64,000 nt of DNA from Idiomarinaceae bacterium HL-53 (GCA_001458075.1 LN899469.1:2619501-2683500), one strand, 5' to 3'. Positions 15,372 to 25,254 are shown, counted from the first letter of the stretch. Made by a program: numbers and translations. The notes: generated by a model not told the origin, from the sequence alone.

Positions 15372-15412
15372 TTGGTTACCTTAAGGCACATTACGTTCTT
15401 TAAAGTAACCAA
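15372..15412 (-). terminator. Inverted repeat downstream of traN
   Basis: Arms TTGGTTAC / GTAACCAA (extendable by TTTAAAG / CTTAAGG with mismatches) lie 40 bases after the traN stop. They could form a weak terminator or processing hairpin for the long tra transcript. No clear T run follows on the minus strand. The remaining gap (15223-15452) shows no other structure; it should hold the promoter of the two cargo genes. Confidence 0.4.
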
Positions 15413-15452
15413 AAAGGAACATTATTGGCAAAGCTGTTTTAGAAGGACGTGC

Positions 15453-18400
15453 TCAATTATTCCCCGAAATTTCTTCCGTCGCGTCCTGACGCAGTTTCTG
15501 GGCATCCATTCCGTTTATCCTTTCAATAGCTCTGTCTGCGGCACTTTGACGGTTTCCATCAACGTTTAGCGTACTTCCTGAGCCAGTAAGTCTTTCCAGA
15601 TCCAGTGACGGTACTTCGGGTAAGTTGCCAGTTATCGACAAGATACCTATCCATTCATCCAGATTGACTTGGTTCCAGTCTACCTGGTTTAACTGACTCG
15701 CGGTCAAACCTTCACAGTTTGGTGACTTCGCACTGCCCCAACCAAGGCCCAATTGCGGACGCACTTGTTCTTGAATGATCCGTGAAAGTGGCGAAGTAAA
15801 GCAGCAATATGACTGCCGTTTTTCAACACAGGCACCTAAGAACTTAGACTTGCAGTAAGAGCCTACGTAGTGGCAACTCTTCAATACCCGCTTGGCGTTC
15901 ATTTCAAACTCACTCTGCTCACATTTCCAGATAAGCTGAATGAGGATCATGGTGACTGAATAAATCATGTAGGCCGTCATAACCGTACTCAGAACCGCGC
16001 CCGCAGCGCCTCCCAGTGCAAAGTTACCACCCGAAACAACACCATCGGCTCCAACCGCGCCACCAACGTTACTAAACAGTGCCGATTGCGCCCCCGAACC
16101 AAAGGTAGTACCTACCCATTCAGCCGTTTTGTTGGTCAACACCTGCATGAAGCCTGTCGCAGCTTGCTCCGCTCCAGCACCAGCAGCCGTTGATGGTCCA
16201 GCCCCCATGAGAGAGTCCCATGCAGACACAAAAGGCTCTTTAACCGCACTCCAAGTACTCGTGATTGGCTCCCTGAGCGTATTCCAAGAACCATAGATTG
16301 CCGAAGACGGATTCATGGCCATGACTGCCGTATCAAGCTTGTTAACCGCCACTATCATCGTGATGTAGTCCGATAACGACACGCCGCTTGGCTTTTCACA
16401 GCAATCCACTATGCCGCCAACGGCTTTTTTGCACTGGCCAGCATTACCTTTAAAAACCGTACACTCGACGTTATCTTGGCCATCAGCTCCCGTGCATGAC
16501 ATATCATTGGTCATAAACTGCGCCGCATTAAGCATCGCAGCGGCTTCTGCAAAGTTAGCCTGCTTGATTGACTCTGGCTCTAAACAATCTGTGCCCATAC
16601 AGCGAACTGGCCCCTCACAGTTGTATTGAGTTTCCATTCGTGCATTTTGCACTTCGACGCTTTGTCCGCAGTCATACACCAAACTTTGGATATAGCAGAA
16701 GCCTTCATGACCAGCCCCGCCTTCAGTGCATTCGGTTCTGACATACTGGCAGGCCGGGTTTTGCTCTAGCGCGGCACACGTATTGGTGGTCGTGTTTTGT
16801 CCGTTATTGACGATGGTTTGAGTATTACCATTGGCATCTACCCAGCTATCTGAGCTGCCCATATTGAACTCAGGATGAGCAGTCGAAGCATTGTAGGTTG
16901 CTCTTGCCCTCCAGCATGAGAGTCCCAGTCCATCAGAACTGCCGCGACTGGTTAAATGAGCAGGAGACGAAACAACCGCCGGATAAAGGCTTCCAAGATT
17001 GGCCAACTCGCCACTACCAACCGTTAACCCGTTGATTCGTTTTGTGCCCGTATCCAAACACTGCCACTGCACCGCAGTAAACTGATCCGTTTGCATCAAG
17101 CATTGGTCTATGCCCGGATCACTTGATTGATGAACAACGTCTTGCTCTAAGTATTTGCCAAAAAAGGTCAAGGAAGCGCTCAGTTTCGCAGGAGCCAAAC
17201 ACTTCTGAACTTCTCGGCTGCAAGTATCGAAATCGACTTTGTTCCAGCCGGATTCGCATCTGGAACGAGAGACTTCCTGAGGTTCATGCCACGAAATAAT
17301 CGACCCATTGACAACTTTACACAATGAACCAACCAAGGTTCCTTTTGGACAGGTCATTTCAGGGTATTTAATGGACGGTTTCGTCTCAATCACCGTTTCC
17401 TTATTGCCCGTCAGTGAGAGTGTCGTTTTCCAACCATTTGCCTTGGACGGCGACTCGGTGATTTTTATCTCAGTATTTTGATTATCAAAAATCCTCAGTG
17501 TCGCGTTTCCAGTTTGCATAGTACTGCTGTGCTGTGGAACAAAACTGAGCGTGTCAGAGCTAAAGCAACCGCGCTCAATGGACCAGCTTTGTTGATGGGT
17601 TTCAGCGGATACACGTCGCTCTAACAGACACTGAGTAAGCGTGCTGATCTTTTCGCACACCTGGTAATCCGGTACATGCTTGGTTTCCGTAAATGGCGTA
17701 ATCGTCTGAGTAGGCTCACAGGCCTCAAAACTACTCGGCATAAGATTGGATACCACGCACTTTGGATCGCTGGTTTGCAATCCACAGTCATAGGTATCGG
17801 TAAAACGAATGCATTCACCTTTATCATTGGTCTCGGCACATTCTGACGACATGAATCCACAGGAAGGATTCGCTTCAAGCACTTGGCAGGCCTGATTTTC
17901 AATCCCCTTATAGCTTTCGTCATCCACACTCACTTGTACACGCCGACACAAAGGCGATATGCCAGTCACAGGGCTTGGGGCAAAGTAGGATTCACAAACT
18001 GAAACACCATTGACCACCGTACATCCGTTGGTTGAAGAAGACTGATCCGTGCATTGAATGCTGTAGTCTGAAAACTTCGTCGGGATATCCGCTGCTTGTT
18101 CGATACAGGACTGTGGTGACCAACGATCATTCATCACCACCTTGGTTGGATCAAAGCGCACCTTGATGCGTGCATACCCCTCACCACTACCCGTAACCGA
18201 TACGCGAATTTTTACCGGCACTTCTAAACCGGGCTCTACCGCTTTTAGCTTGGCAGTGAGATCGGTATTTGGATTGCGCTCCCAACTGGTACTGAGCTCG
18301 CAGCGACCTGCCGTTTCTGGTGGAAAGTTATTGTTCGGCCCAGACCAGACTTTCTGATCGCCAAGCCAAACTTGCATGTAGTCATCCCATTTGGCGTACT

Positions 18401-19145
18401 CAAGAACGGCTGAGGTAATCGCATCGGGGTTCACGACTTTGAGTGTGATGGCCTGTTCGAACACTTTACAACGGCCACTCCAGTAGTTGTCACCAATTCG
18501 TCCGATCCAAACTTCAAGGCACCCTTCACCACAAGAGCGAAGGTTCATCGGCCCTGAAACATGCTCAATAATGCCTGCCGTGTAATCGTGAGTAATCGTG
18601 CAGCTGTTAACCGCTGTATTGAGCCTGTCGCATTGCTGGTAATTTGGGCTGCCTTCACCTTGAGACTCACAGCCGGGGAAGCTTTGCGTTAATAGATTTG
18701 GGTCAATTTGAACCGCATCGGTTAATGCCCAAAGCGGATCATTGACCATATCTGGCCGAGACCTGTCTTTGATTTGCTGGAGCGAACGAAATGCCTCACC
18801 CGTAGCGCTACTTTCGGATGCCATGCTCTCTTGGCGCTGCGTCCCCAATTGATTCATGCTGGCATCAGAGCCGTAAACGCCCGTTAAGACATCCAATGAG
18901 CCCTGATCCATACCAGGGAAAAGCTCTTGCAAGTTAATCGTCTCATTTCCACTGCCATTCGGCACCGACAATGTATTGCCATTGAGTGCGGGCATCGTCC
19001 AGTTTTGCAGTAATTGCTTACCTTCTTGTTGTCCGCTTAGGCCGGATTGGCGCTGCACATCAGCGGCCACAGCATGTAAGGGCAAGCACGCCATAGTGAT
19101 AGATAAAATACCCGCTAACACTCGGGTAAAAAATGTTGGTTTCAT
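15453..19145 (-). CDS. traN: TraN mating-pair stabilisation protein
   Basis: A 1230-residue, cysteine-rich secreted protein: an N-terminal signal peptide (FFTRVLAGILSITMACLPLHAVAADVQ), long extracellular region with dozens of Cys in repeated CxxxxxxCxY-type patterns, and a C-terminal Ala/Gly-rich stretch (AVGADGVVSGGNFALGGAAGAVL) with a hydrophobic helix (STVMTAYMIYSVTMILIQLIW). TraN is the outer-membrane adhesin that stabilises donor-recipient contact in F-type conjugation, and it is much larger here than in F, as usual in SXT/IncC elements. GGGAGG precedes the ATG and the traU stop is inside that site. Confidence 0.92.
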   Translation of the reverse strand: MKPTFFTRVLAGILSITMACLPLHAVAADVQRQSGLSGQQEGKQLLQNWTMPALNGNTLSVPNGSGNETINLQELFPGMDQGSLDVLTGVYGSDASMNQLGTQRQESMASESSATGEAFRSLQQIKDRSRPDMVNDPLWALTDAVQIDPNLLTQSFPGCESQGEGSPNYQQCDRLNTAVNSCTITHDYTAGIIEHVSGPMNLRSCGEGCLEVWIGRIGDNYWSGRCKVFEQAITLKVVNPDAITSAVLEYAKWDDYMQVWLGDQKVWSGPNNNFPPETAGRCELSTSWERNPNTDLTAKLKAVEPGLEVPVKIRVSVTGSGEGYARIKVRFDPTKVVMNDRWSPQSCIEQAADIPTKFSDYSIQCTDQSSSTNGCTVVNGVSVCESYFAPSPVTGISPLCRRVQVSVDDESYKGIENQACQVLEANPSCGFMSSECAETNDKGECIRFTDTYDCGLQTSDPKCVVSNLMPSSFEACEPTQTITPFTETKHVPDYQVCEKISTLTQCLLERRVSAETHQQSWSIERGCFSSDTLSFVPQHSSTMQTGNATLRIFDNQNTEIKITESPSKANGWKTTLSLTGNKETVIETKPSIKYPEMTCPKGTLVGSLCKVVNGSIISWHEPQEVSRSRCESGWNKVDFDTCSREVQKCLAPAKLSASLTFFGKYLEQDVVHQSSDPGIDQCLMQTDQFTAVQWQCLDTGTKRINGLTVGSGELANLGSLYPAVVSSPAHLTSRGSSDGLGLSCWRARATYNASTAHPEFNMGSSDSWVDANGNTQTIVNNGQNTTTNTCAALEQNPACQYVRTECTEGGAGHEGFCYIQSLVYDCGQSVEVQNARMETQYNCEGPVRCMGTDCLEPESIKQANFAEAAAMLNAAQFMTNDMSCTGADGQDNVECTVFKGNAGQCKKAVGGIVDCCEKPSGVSLSDYITMIVAVNKLDTAVMAMNPSSAIYGSWNTLREPITSTWSAVKEPFVSAWDSLMGAGPSTAAGAGAEQAATGFMQVLTNKTAEWVGTTFGSGAQSALFSNVGGAVGADGVVSGGNFALGGAAGAVLSTVMTAYMIYSVTMILIQLIWKCEQSEFEMNAKRVLKSCHYVGSYCKSKFLGACVEKRQSYCCFTSPLSRIIQEQVRPQLGLGWGSAKSPNCEGLTASQLNQVDWNQVNLDEWIGILSITGNLPEVPSLDLERLTGSGSTLNVDGNRQSAADRAIERINGMDAQKLRQDATEEISGNN

Positions 19146-19147
19146 AG

Positions 19148-20176
19148 TTAACCTCCCGAGTTACAGCAGTCTTGCCAGCGCCACAAAATGTAGAGCGCAT
19201 CTTCTCCGGCACCGGGGATCGTTCGCCACTCTCCCCATTTCATGGTGCTTTCACCGATGACATGCGCACTTTCAGTTTCCGGTACAGGGAAGAACATACT
19301 CATCTTGTATTGGGATTTCGGCAGCATGGGTTCGATAACAGGTCGGCATAGCGCACTGTTCCCCATTGTTCGCCTTGCAAGACCACGCCTGTGTTGAGCC
19401 GCGATTGCTCGCGCCGCTAAATGGCTGGTGTTTTCTGCTAATGAGCCGAAGGCTAGTGTGTGGCCAGATAACGGGTAGAGATGGCCCCAACTGCCAGCAC
19501 ACCAAAACAACTGATCGATGGGTTTACCAAGCGTTGATGAAGCAGCGTCAGCGGTACAAGCCGAAATAGCCAATGGATTGGCAACGGCAGCCGCTTCAGG
19601 CTGAGTAAAAAAGGCCAGTTCATCGTTCAGCCATGTTGGGTCCAATTCGGACAAATACATCAAGTCAAAGTCCATGTAACCATCGGCATTGCAATTGCCA
19701 TCCATGAACAAATCGAGCATGACCAAAAGCGGAAAGGCGTAATAATGGTAATGGTAGAAAGCAAGATCACCGGTATCGTATTCACCCTCACCATGACCAC
19801 CTTGCAATCGCCTATCACCTAACGGTAAGCGAATCCCTCCCAGTGAAGGCGAACAACCTGGCGTTCTGACCAGTTCAATCAAACGCGCTGGCTCCCACAT
19901 GCTGGTAACAATACCTGGCCTTGGCACACCTAAGTTGTCTTCACATAAGCAAAATGACTTGTTTGATGCGCCGCTTGGGACATTGCCAGAGCCAAGAGGA
20001 AGACCGGCAACCCGGATAGGAAAAATGCATGACCAGCAAACATCCGTCAGCAACTTGCCGGACAATAACCCCGCGTCTGGGCAGGTCAATTCGGCTTTTG
20101 CAGGAATAGATGCGCCCAGGACAAACATGACAACGAGAGTCCGTACCAGACGATACGTATTATTGAGCTTTTGCAT
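19148..20176 (-). CDS. traU: TraU, periplasmic F-type T4SS assembly protein
   Basis: The ATG at 20176 (MQKLNNTYRLVRTLVVMFVLG) has AAGGAG in front; 342 residues. A signal peptide ends at about IPAKA, followed by the TraU core with conserved cysteines (TCPDAG, DVCWSCIFP, CLCEDN, PGCSP) and the aromatic HYHYYAFPLL block. It acts in the periplasm in pilus/mating-channel assembly and depends on disulfide formation, which fits dsbC in the same transcript. The start overlaps the end of traW; its stop overlaps the traN binding site. Confidence 0.92.
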   Translation of the reverse strand: MQKLNNTYRLVRTLVVMFVLGASIPAKAELTCPDAGLLSGKLLTDVCWSCIFPIRVAGLPLGSGNVPSGASNKSFCLCEDNLGVPRPGIVTSMWEPARLIELVRTPGCSPSLGGIRLPLGDRRLQGGHGEGEYDTGDLAFYHYHYYAFPLLVMLDLFMDGNCNADGYMDFDLMYLSELDPTWLNDELAFFTQPEAAAVANPLAISACTADAASSTLGKPIDQLFWCAGSWGHLYPLSGHTLAFGSLAENTSHLAARAIAAQHRRGLARRTMGNSALCRPVIEPMLPKSQYKMSMFFPVPETESAHVIGESTMKWGEWRTIPGAGEDALYILWRWQDCCNSGG

Positions 20177-21284
20177 GAACAAGCTCCTTCGCTGGAATTT
20201 CTTCTATTTCAAACGCGAGTCCCTTTGCTTGAACAAACGATGGGGTGACTTGCAAATCAAAGCGCTGCTTTAGCGAGGCATTGAGAAGGTAAACCGGACT
20301 GTCCAATGTCTTTTCGAGCGCATTGAGGCGATTCCAGCCTTGAGCACGGTCGAGCTGCGTGGTGATAAGCGTAATGCGGCGCAGTGTCCTATCTTGCGTC
20401 TCAAGCCAATGTGCAACTGCGTCCACTTCGTCAGCGTTCGACGCATTAAACACCACAAGCTGCTGAGTAAACGGCAAGGCTTTTAGCGGGTTAATACGCG
20501 TTCCTGCTGGGATCAATGTTCGGCCATTGGCATCCAATAGTGGCCGCTGCATGACGATGGTTGGATCAACCGTTCTCATCCGATACTGCGTGGCTTTGGG
20601 TAACTCAGCAAATGTTTGGCGAGACCAGAAACGCTCAATGGCTTTTTTCTTTAACGCGCCCAAGTCAAGCGACTGTAAACGCTGCATCGCCACTTGCATC
20701 AAATCCGGTTCTAAAATCGAATGAATCGGACCGCGTTGACCCAATGAACCGCTATTGCCGGTTTCAATTTGGCGTTGCAACCAGTCCTTGCTGTAAACCC
20801 CTAGTGCACTTGCAGTCACCTTGTCATCGTCTATGCGAAAAATGGCAGGCACGCTAGTCACCCGCCAGTGCACAAAGGCTTTAGGATCGATTCGAACCTG
20901 AGGAACAGGATCAAGCCCTGTCATCAGCGTATGCCAATCACGGATAGCCGCCCCCAAGGTCTTTCCTTCAGGAATTCCCCGAAACAACACAATAGCGCCG
21001 GTAGCACTGGCCTCTTTAAATAGCTGCTTCAGTGAGGAATCCCCCAGTGAAGACGACGCAAATATCAACCATTCATCGTTGTGTTTGAGCGACGCAGGTT
21101 GTTCAATCGGTGAAAAAGGCTCGATAAATTCAGATGAACCATCCACAGCACTTTGTAAAATGCTGCGGCTCATTTCGACGATCTTTTTGTCTTCGTCAGA
21201 CAACGGAAAAGGCTCTTGTGCCCAGGAAACTTGCACCCAAGACAATGGAGCAACCAATAAAAATAAGAGACATAGTCTTTGCAT
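20160..21284 (-). CDS. traW: TraW fused to TrbC-like N-terminal half
   Basis: About 374 residues with a signal peptide (LCLLFLLVAPLSWVQVSWAQ). Residues ~65-190 (DEWLIFASSSLGDSSLKQLFKEASATGAIVLFRG) are TrbC-type; the C-terminal half (LDANGRTLIPAGTRINPLKALPFTQQLVVFNAS) is TraW-type. In F these are two proteins that interact in the periplasm; the fusion is the usual SXT/IncC form. It functions in pilus assembly. Tandem ATGs follow a strong TAGGAGG; the second has the better spacing. Confidence 0.88.
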   Translation of the reverse strand: MQRLCLLFLLVAPLSWVQVSWAQEPFPLSDEDKKIVEMSRSILQSAVDGSSEFIEPFSPIEQPASLKHNDEWLIFASSSLGDSSLKQLFKEASATGAIVLFRGIPEGKTLGAAIRDWHTLMTGLDPVPQVRIDPKAFVHWRVTSVPAIFRIDDDKVTASALGVYSKDWLQRQIETGNSGSLGQRGPIHSILEPDLMQVAMQRLQSLDLGALKKKAIERFWSRQTFAELPKATQYRMRTVDPTIVMQRPLLDANGRTLIPAGTRINPLKALPFTQQLVVFNASNADEVDAVAHWLETQDRTLRRITLITTQLDRAQGWNRLNALEKTLDSPVYLLNASLKQRFDLQVTPSFVQAKGLAFEIEEIPAKELVHAKAQ

Positions 21285-21294
21285 CATCTACCTC

Positions 21295-21807
21295 CTACCA
21301 AAGCGGCCAAGCGCGACCGACAATCTGCTCGCGCTTAACGGCATTCCAATAGCGGGAGTCGAAACTCGTTGCAGCCTCGCCGGAAAACCAATATTCGTTT
21401 TCTTGCAGCGTCAATGAACGGCTAAATTCTGTTTCAGCCACACCAAGACGCTGGGCTAATGCCATGCCGGTAGAGACTTCAGCACCGTTCACTAGCACAT
21501 GCTCAGGCGTCACATTGACTTCATCCCCAGGCATCCCTGTTAGGCGTTTCAGCATACGAGTACCGTCGTGATATAACGGAGCAAGTCCTTTTGAGTGGAA
21601 GGCATACAAACCATCCTTAACGGGCTCTTTATTCCATAGGTCAATCAGGTACACCGTGGTATCAGGCAGGCAGCGCTCTTGCTGGGTATCAATACCTATT
21701 CGGTAGCGCATCATGGCGTAGGTGCCTACCAAAGCCATGATTAACGCAAGAACGGTCAACCGGATAAGGTATGGCCGCCAAGGCATTCTTTTACGGAGTA
21801 TCTGCAT
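21295..21807 (-). CDS. trhF: TrhF/TraF-type S26 signal peptidase with Cys in the nucleophile position
   Basis: A 170-residue protein with one N-terminal membrane anchor (residues ~14-33) and an S26 leader-peptidase-like periplasmic domain. The general-base region MLKRLTGMPGDEV (Lys87) is intact. At the position where RP4 TraF/LepB have the nucleophile Ser before Met/Leu-Pro, this protein has RCLPD (Cys46). In SXT-type systems this protein is placed as the pilin-processing peptidase. The start has AAAGGAGGTG four bases away. Whether Cys46 acts as the nucleophile is open. Confidence 0.8.
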   Translation of the reverse strand: MQILRKRMPWRPYLIRLTVLALIMALVGTYAMMRYRIGIDTQQERCLPDTTVYLIDLWNKEPVKDGLYAFHSKGLAPLYHDGTRMLKRLTGMPGDEVNVTPEHVLVNGAEVSTGMALAQRLGVAETEFSRSLTLQENEYWFSGEAATSFDSRYWNAVKREQIVGRAWPLW

Positions 21808-22138
21808 GAGACACCTCCTTTGAGCCTACTGGCACAAATACAGAATCATCAGCACCCACCACCGCTTGGGCATCCAGCACGATAAAACCGGCTGCTTTTA
21901 GCTTTTCAATTTGCTGATTGGTCTGAAACAACCTGGATTCGATGTCTTGTTCGCTGGCATTGGGGCCCAGTGACAACACCGCCTCCCCAAAATCCACGAC
22001 TGCAATGGGCGTACTTAACGCCAACTGGCTGTGGATGGGTTCGAGTGTTTTCATTAAGAGCCAACTGGTCATTAACCCGCTACCAGCAATAGACAAAGTA
22101 ATAGAAGCCATAAATGGCCAAAGCGTGGTCTTATTCAT
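21791..22138 (-). CDS. TrbI-like small inner-membrane tra protein
   Basis: A 115-residue protein with an N-terminal transmembrane helix (WPFMASITLSIAGSGLMTSWLLM) and a periplasmic domain containing PIAVVDFGEAVLSLG and IEKLKAAGFIVLDAQAVV. The position between traC and the peptidase/traW, and the short membrane-anchored layout, match TrbI of F-type systems, which affects pilus retraction. The homology itself is weak to the eye, so the name is tentative. It overlaps the traC end by eight bases and the next gene by 17, so it is translationally coupled. Confidence 0.65.
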   Translation of the reverse strand: MNKTTLWPFMASITLSIAGSGLMTSWLLMKTLEPIHSQLALSTPIAVVDFGEAVLSLGPNASEQDIESRLFQTNQQIEKLKAAGFIVLDAQAVVGADDSVFVPVGSKEVSHADTP

Positions 22139-24530
22139 AGCCTCGCTCCTTCAACAACTGAGAGATGGCATCAGCAACAGAAAGGCCTTTGCGCGTTAAC
22201 TGCTTAATCGCGTTTACATCTTCTGCACGGGACGAGTACAACAGCTTGTGAAACGGATCGACGATGAGGCGGCCAATCCCGGTGCCCATCTCGGTAATAA
22301 AGAAAATTTCGGAATAGACACCAGTGACGGTATGAACGGTTTTCAGGTACTCATAACCGCCTTCACCTAGTGGCAAGCGGCCTTCTTTTTTGAGCGCGTT
22401 GATGGTTTCGGCTTTTTGGCCAAGCAGGTACATATTGGCCGAGTTTTCAGCGATGGCTTTACCTGTAGGGCTATCATACAAATCGTTGACCGACTGCGTT
22501 ACTGTTACAGCACTGCCGCCATATTTTCGAAATCGACGGTAACCCGTCTCGATAAACTTACCGACATCACCTTGAGTCAGCAGATCCCAGGCTTCGTCGA
22601 TGAACACAATCTTGCGACGATCCCGCTCACCTAAATACATCTCTTGTTGAATTTGGTAGATAAGCTGAAGCAACACCACTTGTTGTAGATGCTTACGCCC
22701 CTTGAGCTCTTCTAACTCCAGAACGGTGAAACGGTTTTTGAAGCGAATATTATTGTGGCCATTAAAGAAGCGGCCATATTCGCCCTGTGTCGTAAACGGA
22801 TAGAGCTGCTCACCCACGTCTTGCACACGTCGGTCTTCGTGATTTTTCAAGGCCTCTGCCACATCATCAACTAACATGGCACGACCTTTTTTCTCCCACA
22901 GTTCACGGGTCTGACGTTTTAAGTTGGCCATCTGAAAATCCGTTAATGACTGCGTAGGCGCGGCCATTGCGGCCAATAACCCAACCAGTACATCCGCTTC
23001 TTCGTCATAGTCCTCAACGATTTCAAACGGATTCAAGCAAATGCCACTGTCCCGCCCGAACTGTAAGAACTCACCGTCATAGACTTCACACAGCTTTTCA
23101 TAAGAGCGGCCAACATCAATCACCCAGCATTGCCCTCCTTCTGATAAGTAGGAGGAGATGATTTCGTTCACCAGGAAAGACTTGCCCGACCCCGATTGCG
23201 CCGCGATGCAACAGTTGTAATTACTGCCCGAGTCATAAAGGGACACACTCATGATCTGACCATTACGGGAAACAAAGTTAATCACCGGCGTGCCAGTGCC
23301 TTTCCAATCCGCAAACAAAGGCAACAGAGGGATGACATGCCGTGTCGCCATGGTCTTGAATCGAAACAAGTCGTTCATCGCCTGGCGGTCAGCACCAAAT
23401 GGCAAGGCATTCAGGAAAATGGGCAAACAGAAGTACTTGTCTTCCATCAGCTCAAATCCGAGTTCTTTGAAATAAGTTCGAGCATTTGAAACAGAACTGA
23501 TGGACGCCTCTTCCGTTGGTGAAAACAGCGTCAAAGTCATATTTGCCCGAATAGGACGATCACCTTCTTGCAAGGCTTCAAAAAGAACATCAAATCCCTT
23601 TTTCTTGGCTGCCAGCACCGGCACAAACTTGAGCATCGGGCCATAGGCCTGATTGACCGCCCATTGACGCTTCGTCTCTAAACGAGATCGCATGGCCTCG
23701 GCTGAGGGAAAGTGAATGGTGACATTCAGCAAAAAGCTTCCGCGTAAACCGCGACTGCCCGTCATCATATCGCCCGCAAAACTTGCGGCATGACCAAACC
23801 AGATCCGCTCAGGCAAGCGCTTAAATGATAAGGTTTTAACTTGGTAATCACCCAGCATCAGACCTTGACTATCCACTTTGATAGCTCGGTCATAGTCCAA
23901 CACTTGCTCTCGAAGTGGTTTATCTGCCTCACTACGGATTGGTGATGGATTACGCCAAGAAGCATCTTTTCCCCAGTTAAGCTGCGCACTTAATGCCGCG
24001 AGCCAGTTTCGGTCAGTCATCTCAGTGACGCGAAAACCAACCGTTGCCAGCGCTTGCGAGAAAGAAGCCCGAAGCGCGGATGCTCGACTCAACTCACGCT
24101 CCGTCGGTATAGGACTTTCCAAAGGCAATTTGCAGGTGACGATCAGTTGAAAGTTGCGTACCTGAGTCTGGGTCGATTCTTCTATCGGTTGAACCGTGCC
24201 CCCATCGAGGAAATCCGCACGTTTGCGTATCGACGCCCTGAGCAATGGATCGGATTGACGATGCCGTAAGCCCATCATGCGTTGAAGGTCGGTTTGAATA
24301 TCAGGCGAGGCGTACAGGCCAAATTGAAGCAAAGTGTCTTTTGGCCAGTCGTTGTTGAGTAGAACATTAACCCTGTCTGCAACAGACTCATCACCACCGG
24401 GCAATGGGTCACATAGAAAACCAAAGCCAACGCTCTGGTCTTCCATGAAAAACAGTTGCTCATCGTCGGAATAGGCCAATACTGGCAACAGCTCAGAAGC
24501 GCGTTGCCCTGAATACAAAGAGGCTTTCAT
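22131..24530 (-). CDS. traC: TraC, VirB4-type T4SS ATPase
   Basis: The start at 24530 overlaps the dsbC stop (TAATG) behind GGAGGGG; 799 residues. Walker A is AAQSGSGKSFLVNE (about residue 445) and Walker B RKIVFIDEAWDLL (about residue 640), with the VirB4/TraC C-terminal block SANMYLLGQK. It powers pilin assembly and retraction at the inner membrane. The N-terminal half is the typical TraC N domain. It lies in the order dsbC-traC-trbI-like-trhF-traW-traU-traN, each overlapping or nearly so, i.e. one operon. Confidence 0.95.
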   Translation of the reverse strand: MKASLYSGQRASELLPVLAYSDDEQLFFMEDQSVGFGFLCDPLPGGDESVADRVNVLLNNDWPKDTLLQFGLYASPDIQTDLQRMMGLRHRQSDPLLRASIRKRADFLDGGTVQPIEESTQTQVRNFQLIVTCKLPLESPIPTERELSRASALRASFSQALATVGFRVTEMTDRNWLAALSAQLNWGKDASWRNPSPIRSEADKPLREQVLDYDRAIKVDSQGLMLGDYQVKTLSFKRLPERIWFGHAASFAGDMMTGSRGLRGSFLLNVTIHFPSAEAMRSRLETKRQWAVNQAYGPMLKFVPVLAAKKKGFDVLFEALQEGDRPIRANMTLTLFSPTEEASISSVSNARTYFKELGFELMEDKYFCLPIFLNALPFGADRQAMNDLFRFKTMATRHVIPLLPLFADWKGTGTPVINFVSRNGQIMSVSLYDSGSNYNCCIAAQSGSGKSFLVNEIISSYLSEGGQCWVIDVGRSYEKLCEVYDGEFLQFGRDSGICLNPFEIVEDYDEEADVLVGLLAAMAAPTQSLTDFQMANLKRQTRELWEKKGRAMLVDDVAEALKNHEDRRVQDVGEQLYPFTTQGEYGRFFNGHNNIRFKNRFTVLELEELKGRKHLQQVVLLQLIYQIQQEMYLGERDRRKIVFIDEAWDLLTQGDVGKFIETGYRRFRKYGGSAVTVTQSVNDLYDSPTGKAIAENSANMYLLGQKAETINALKKEGRLPLGEGGYEYLKTVHTVTGVYSEIFFITEMGTGIGRLIVDPFHKLLYSSRAEDVNAIKQLTRKGLSVADAISQLLKERGYE

Positions 24531-25222
24531 TAACGCCCCTCCAACCAAGCAGAAAGGTCATAAGGACGGCCTCGGCTGATGCGACCATCATTGGCGACAA
24601 TGAAAGGCACACCTTGAATGCCCAGAATTTGAGCCGTCACCAAAGTACGCTGCATTGGTTCTAAGTTGCAGGCATCATCCTGTTCTAGGTTACCAATCCG
24701 GCCATTCAGCAATGCATCGGTGGCCGCTTTCTTGTCACGCGCACAGCCAAGCTGGCGAACCTGACGCTCTGAATCAGGACCAAGCACTGGTACAGGGAGT
24801 ATTTGGAAGGTGTATTCTTTGGTTAACGATAGGGCTTGTTTCAAAAGCTCATGGCAGTGCGGGCACCGGGGATCAACAAAGACCACCACTTTCTTTTTGC
24901 CTTCGCCCAGCGTCAGTGGATTCAAATCATCCATTTTTAAGCCAAGACGACTTAAATCCAGCGTGTTCCCAGCTTCACGAATTTCTTCAAGGCTAGTAAG
25001 CGGCTTTTTGGACCAGGCATCATAGAGCGTGCCATCAATGACGAACCGGCCACTGTCTGACATGAAAACAATGCGGCCATTGCTTTCGACCGCTTTCATA
25101 CCCGTGACCGGCAAAGAAACCATGCCGTCAATTTTGCCAACGGGCGACACTTCAGACACGGGTTCAGCTTGAACCAAAGGAGACAGCGCAAGCGCCAGAA
25201 TGATTGGAGATAGTTTTTGCAT
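24530..25222 (-). CDS. dsbC: DsbC-type periplasmic disulfide isomerase
   Basis: A 230-residue protein with signal peptide (LSPIILALALSPLVQA), an N-terminal dimerisation-like region, and a thioredoxin fold with CPHC active site (FVDPRCPHCHELL) and cis-Pro loop (IQGVPFIV). It corrects disulfides, here most likely in the Cys-rich TraU and TraN encoded in the same operon. It is the first gene of the traC-N operon and has an SD-sequestering hairpin leader like those of the recombination cluster. Confidence 0.92.
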   Translation of the reverse strand: MQKLSPIILALALSPLVQAEPVSEVSPVGKIDGMVSLPVTGMKAVESNGRIVFMSDSGRFVIDGTLYDAWSKKPLTSLEEIREAGNTLDLSRLGLKMDDLNPLTLGEGKKKVVVFVDPRCPHCHELLKQALSLTKEYTFQILPVPVLGPDSERQVRQLGCARDKKAATDALLNGRIGNLEQDDACNLEPMQRTLVTAQILGIQGVPFIVANDGRISRGRPYDLSAWLEGR

Positions 25223-25224
25223 GA

Positions 25225-25254
25225 GGAGTCCTCGTTAATGTAAATCGAGGCTCC
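25225..25254 (-). promoter_or_regulatory. SD-sequestering hairpin in the dsbC leader
   Basis: Minus strand: GGAG-C-CTCG pairs with CGAG-GA-CTCC across an 11-nt loop; the CGAGG arm is the Shine-Dalgarno sequence seven bases before the dsbC ATG. A small stem GTCC-ACATA-GGAC lies upstream (~25264-25276). This matches the two-hairpin layout of the 4.9-13.2 kb cluster. The gap 25255-25500 otherwise holds the operon promoter and no gene. Confidence 0.55.

Noticed and set aside
15223-15452. Possible small gene between the 117-codon frame and traN
   Set aside because: Only short frames without binding sites; the segment shows an inverted repeat and likely promoter sequence instead.
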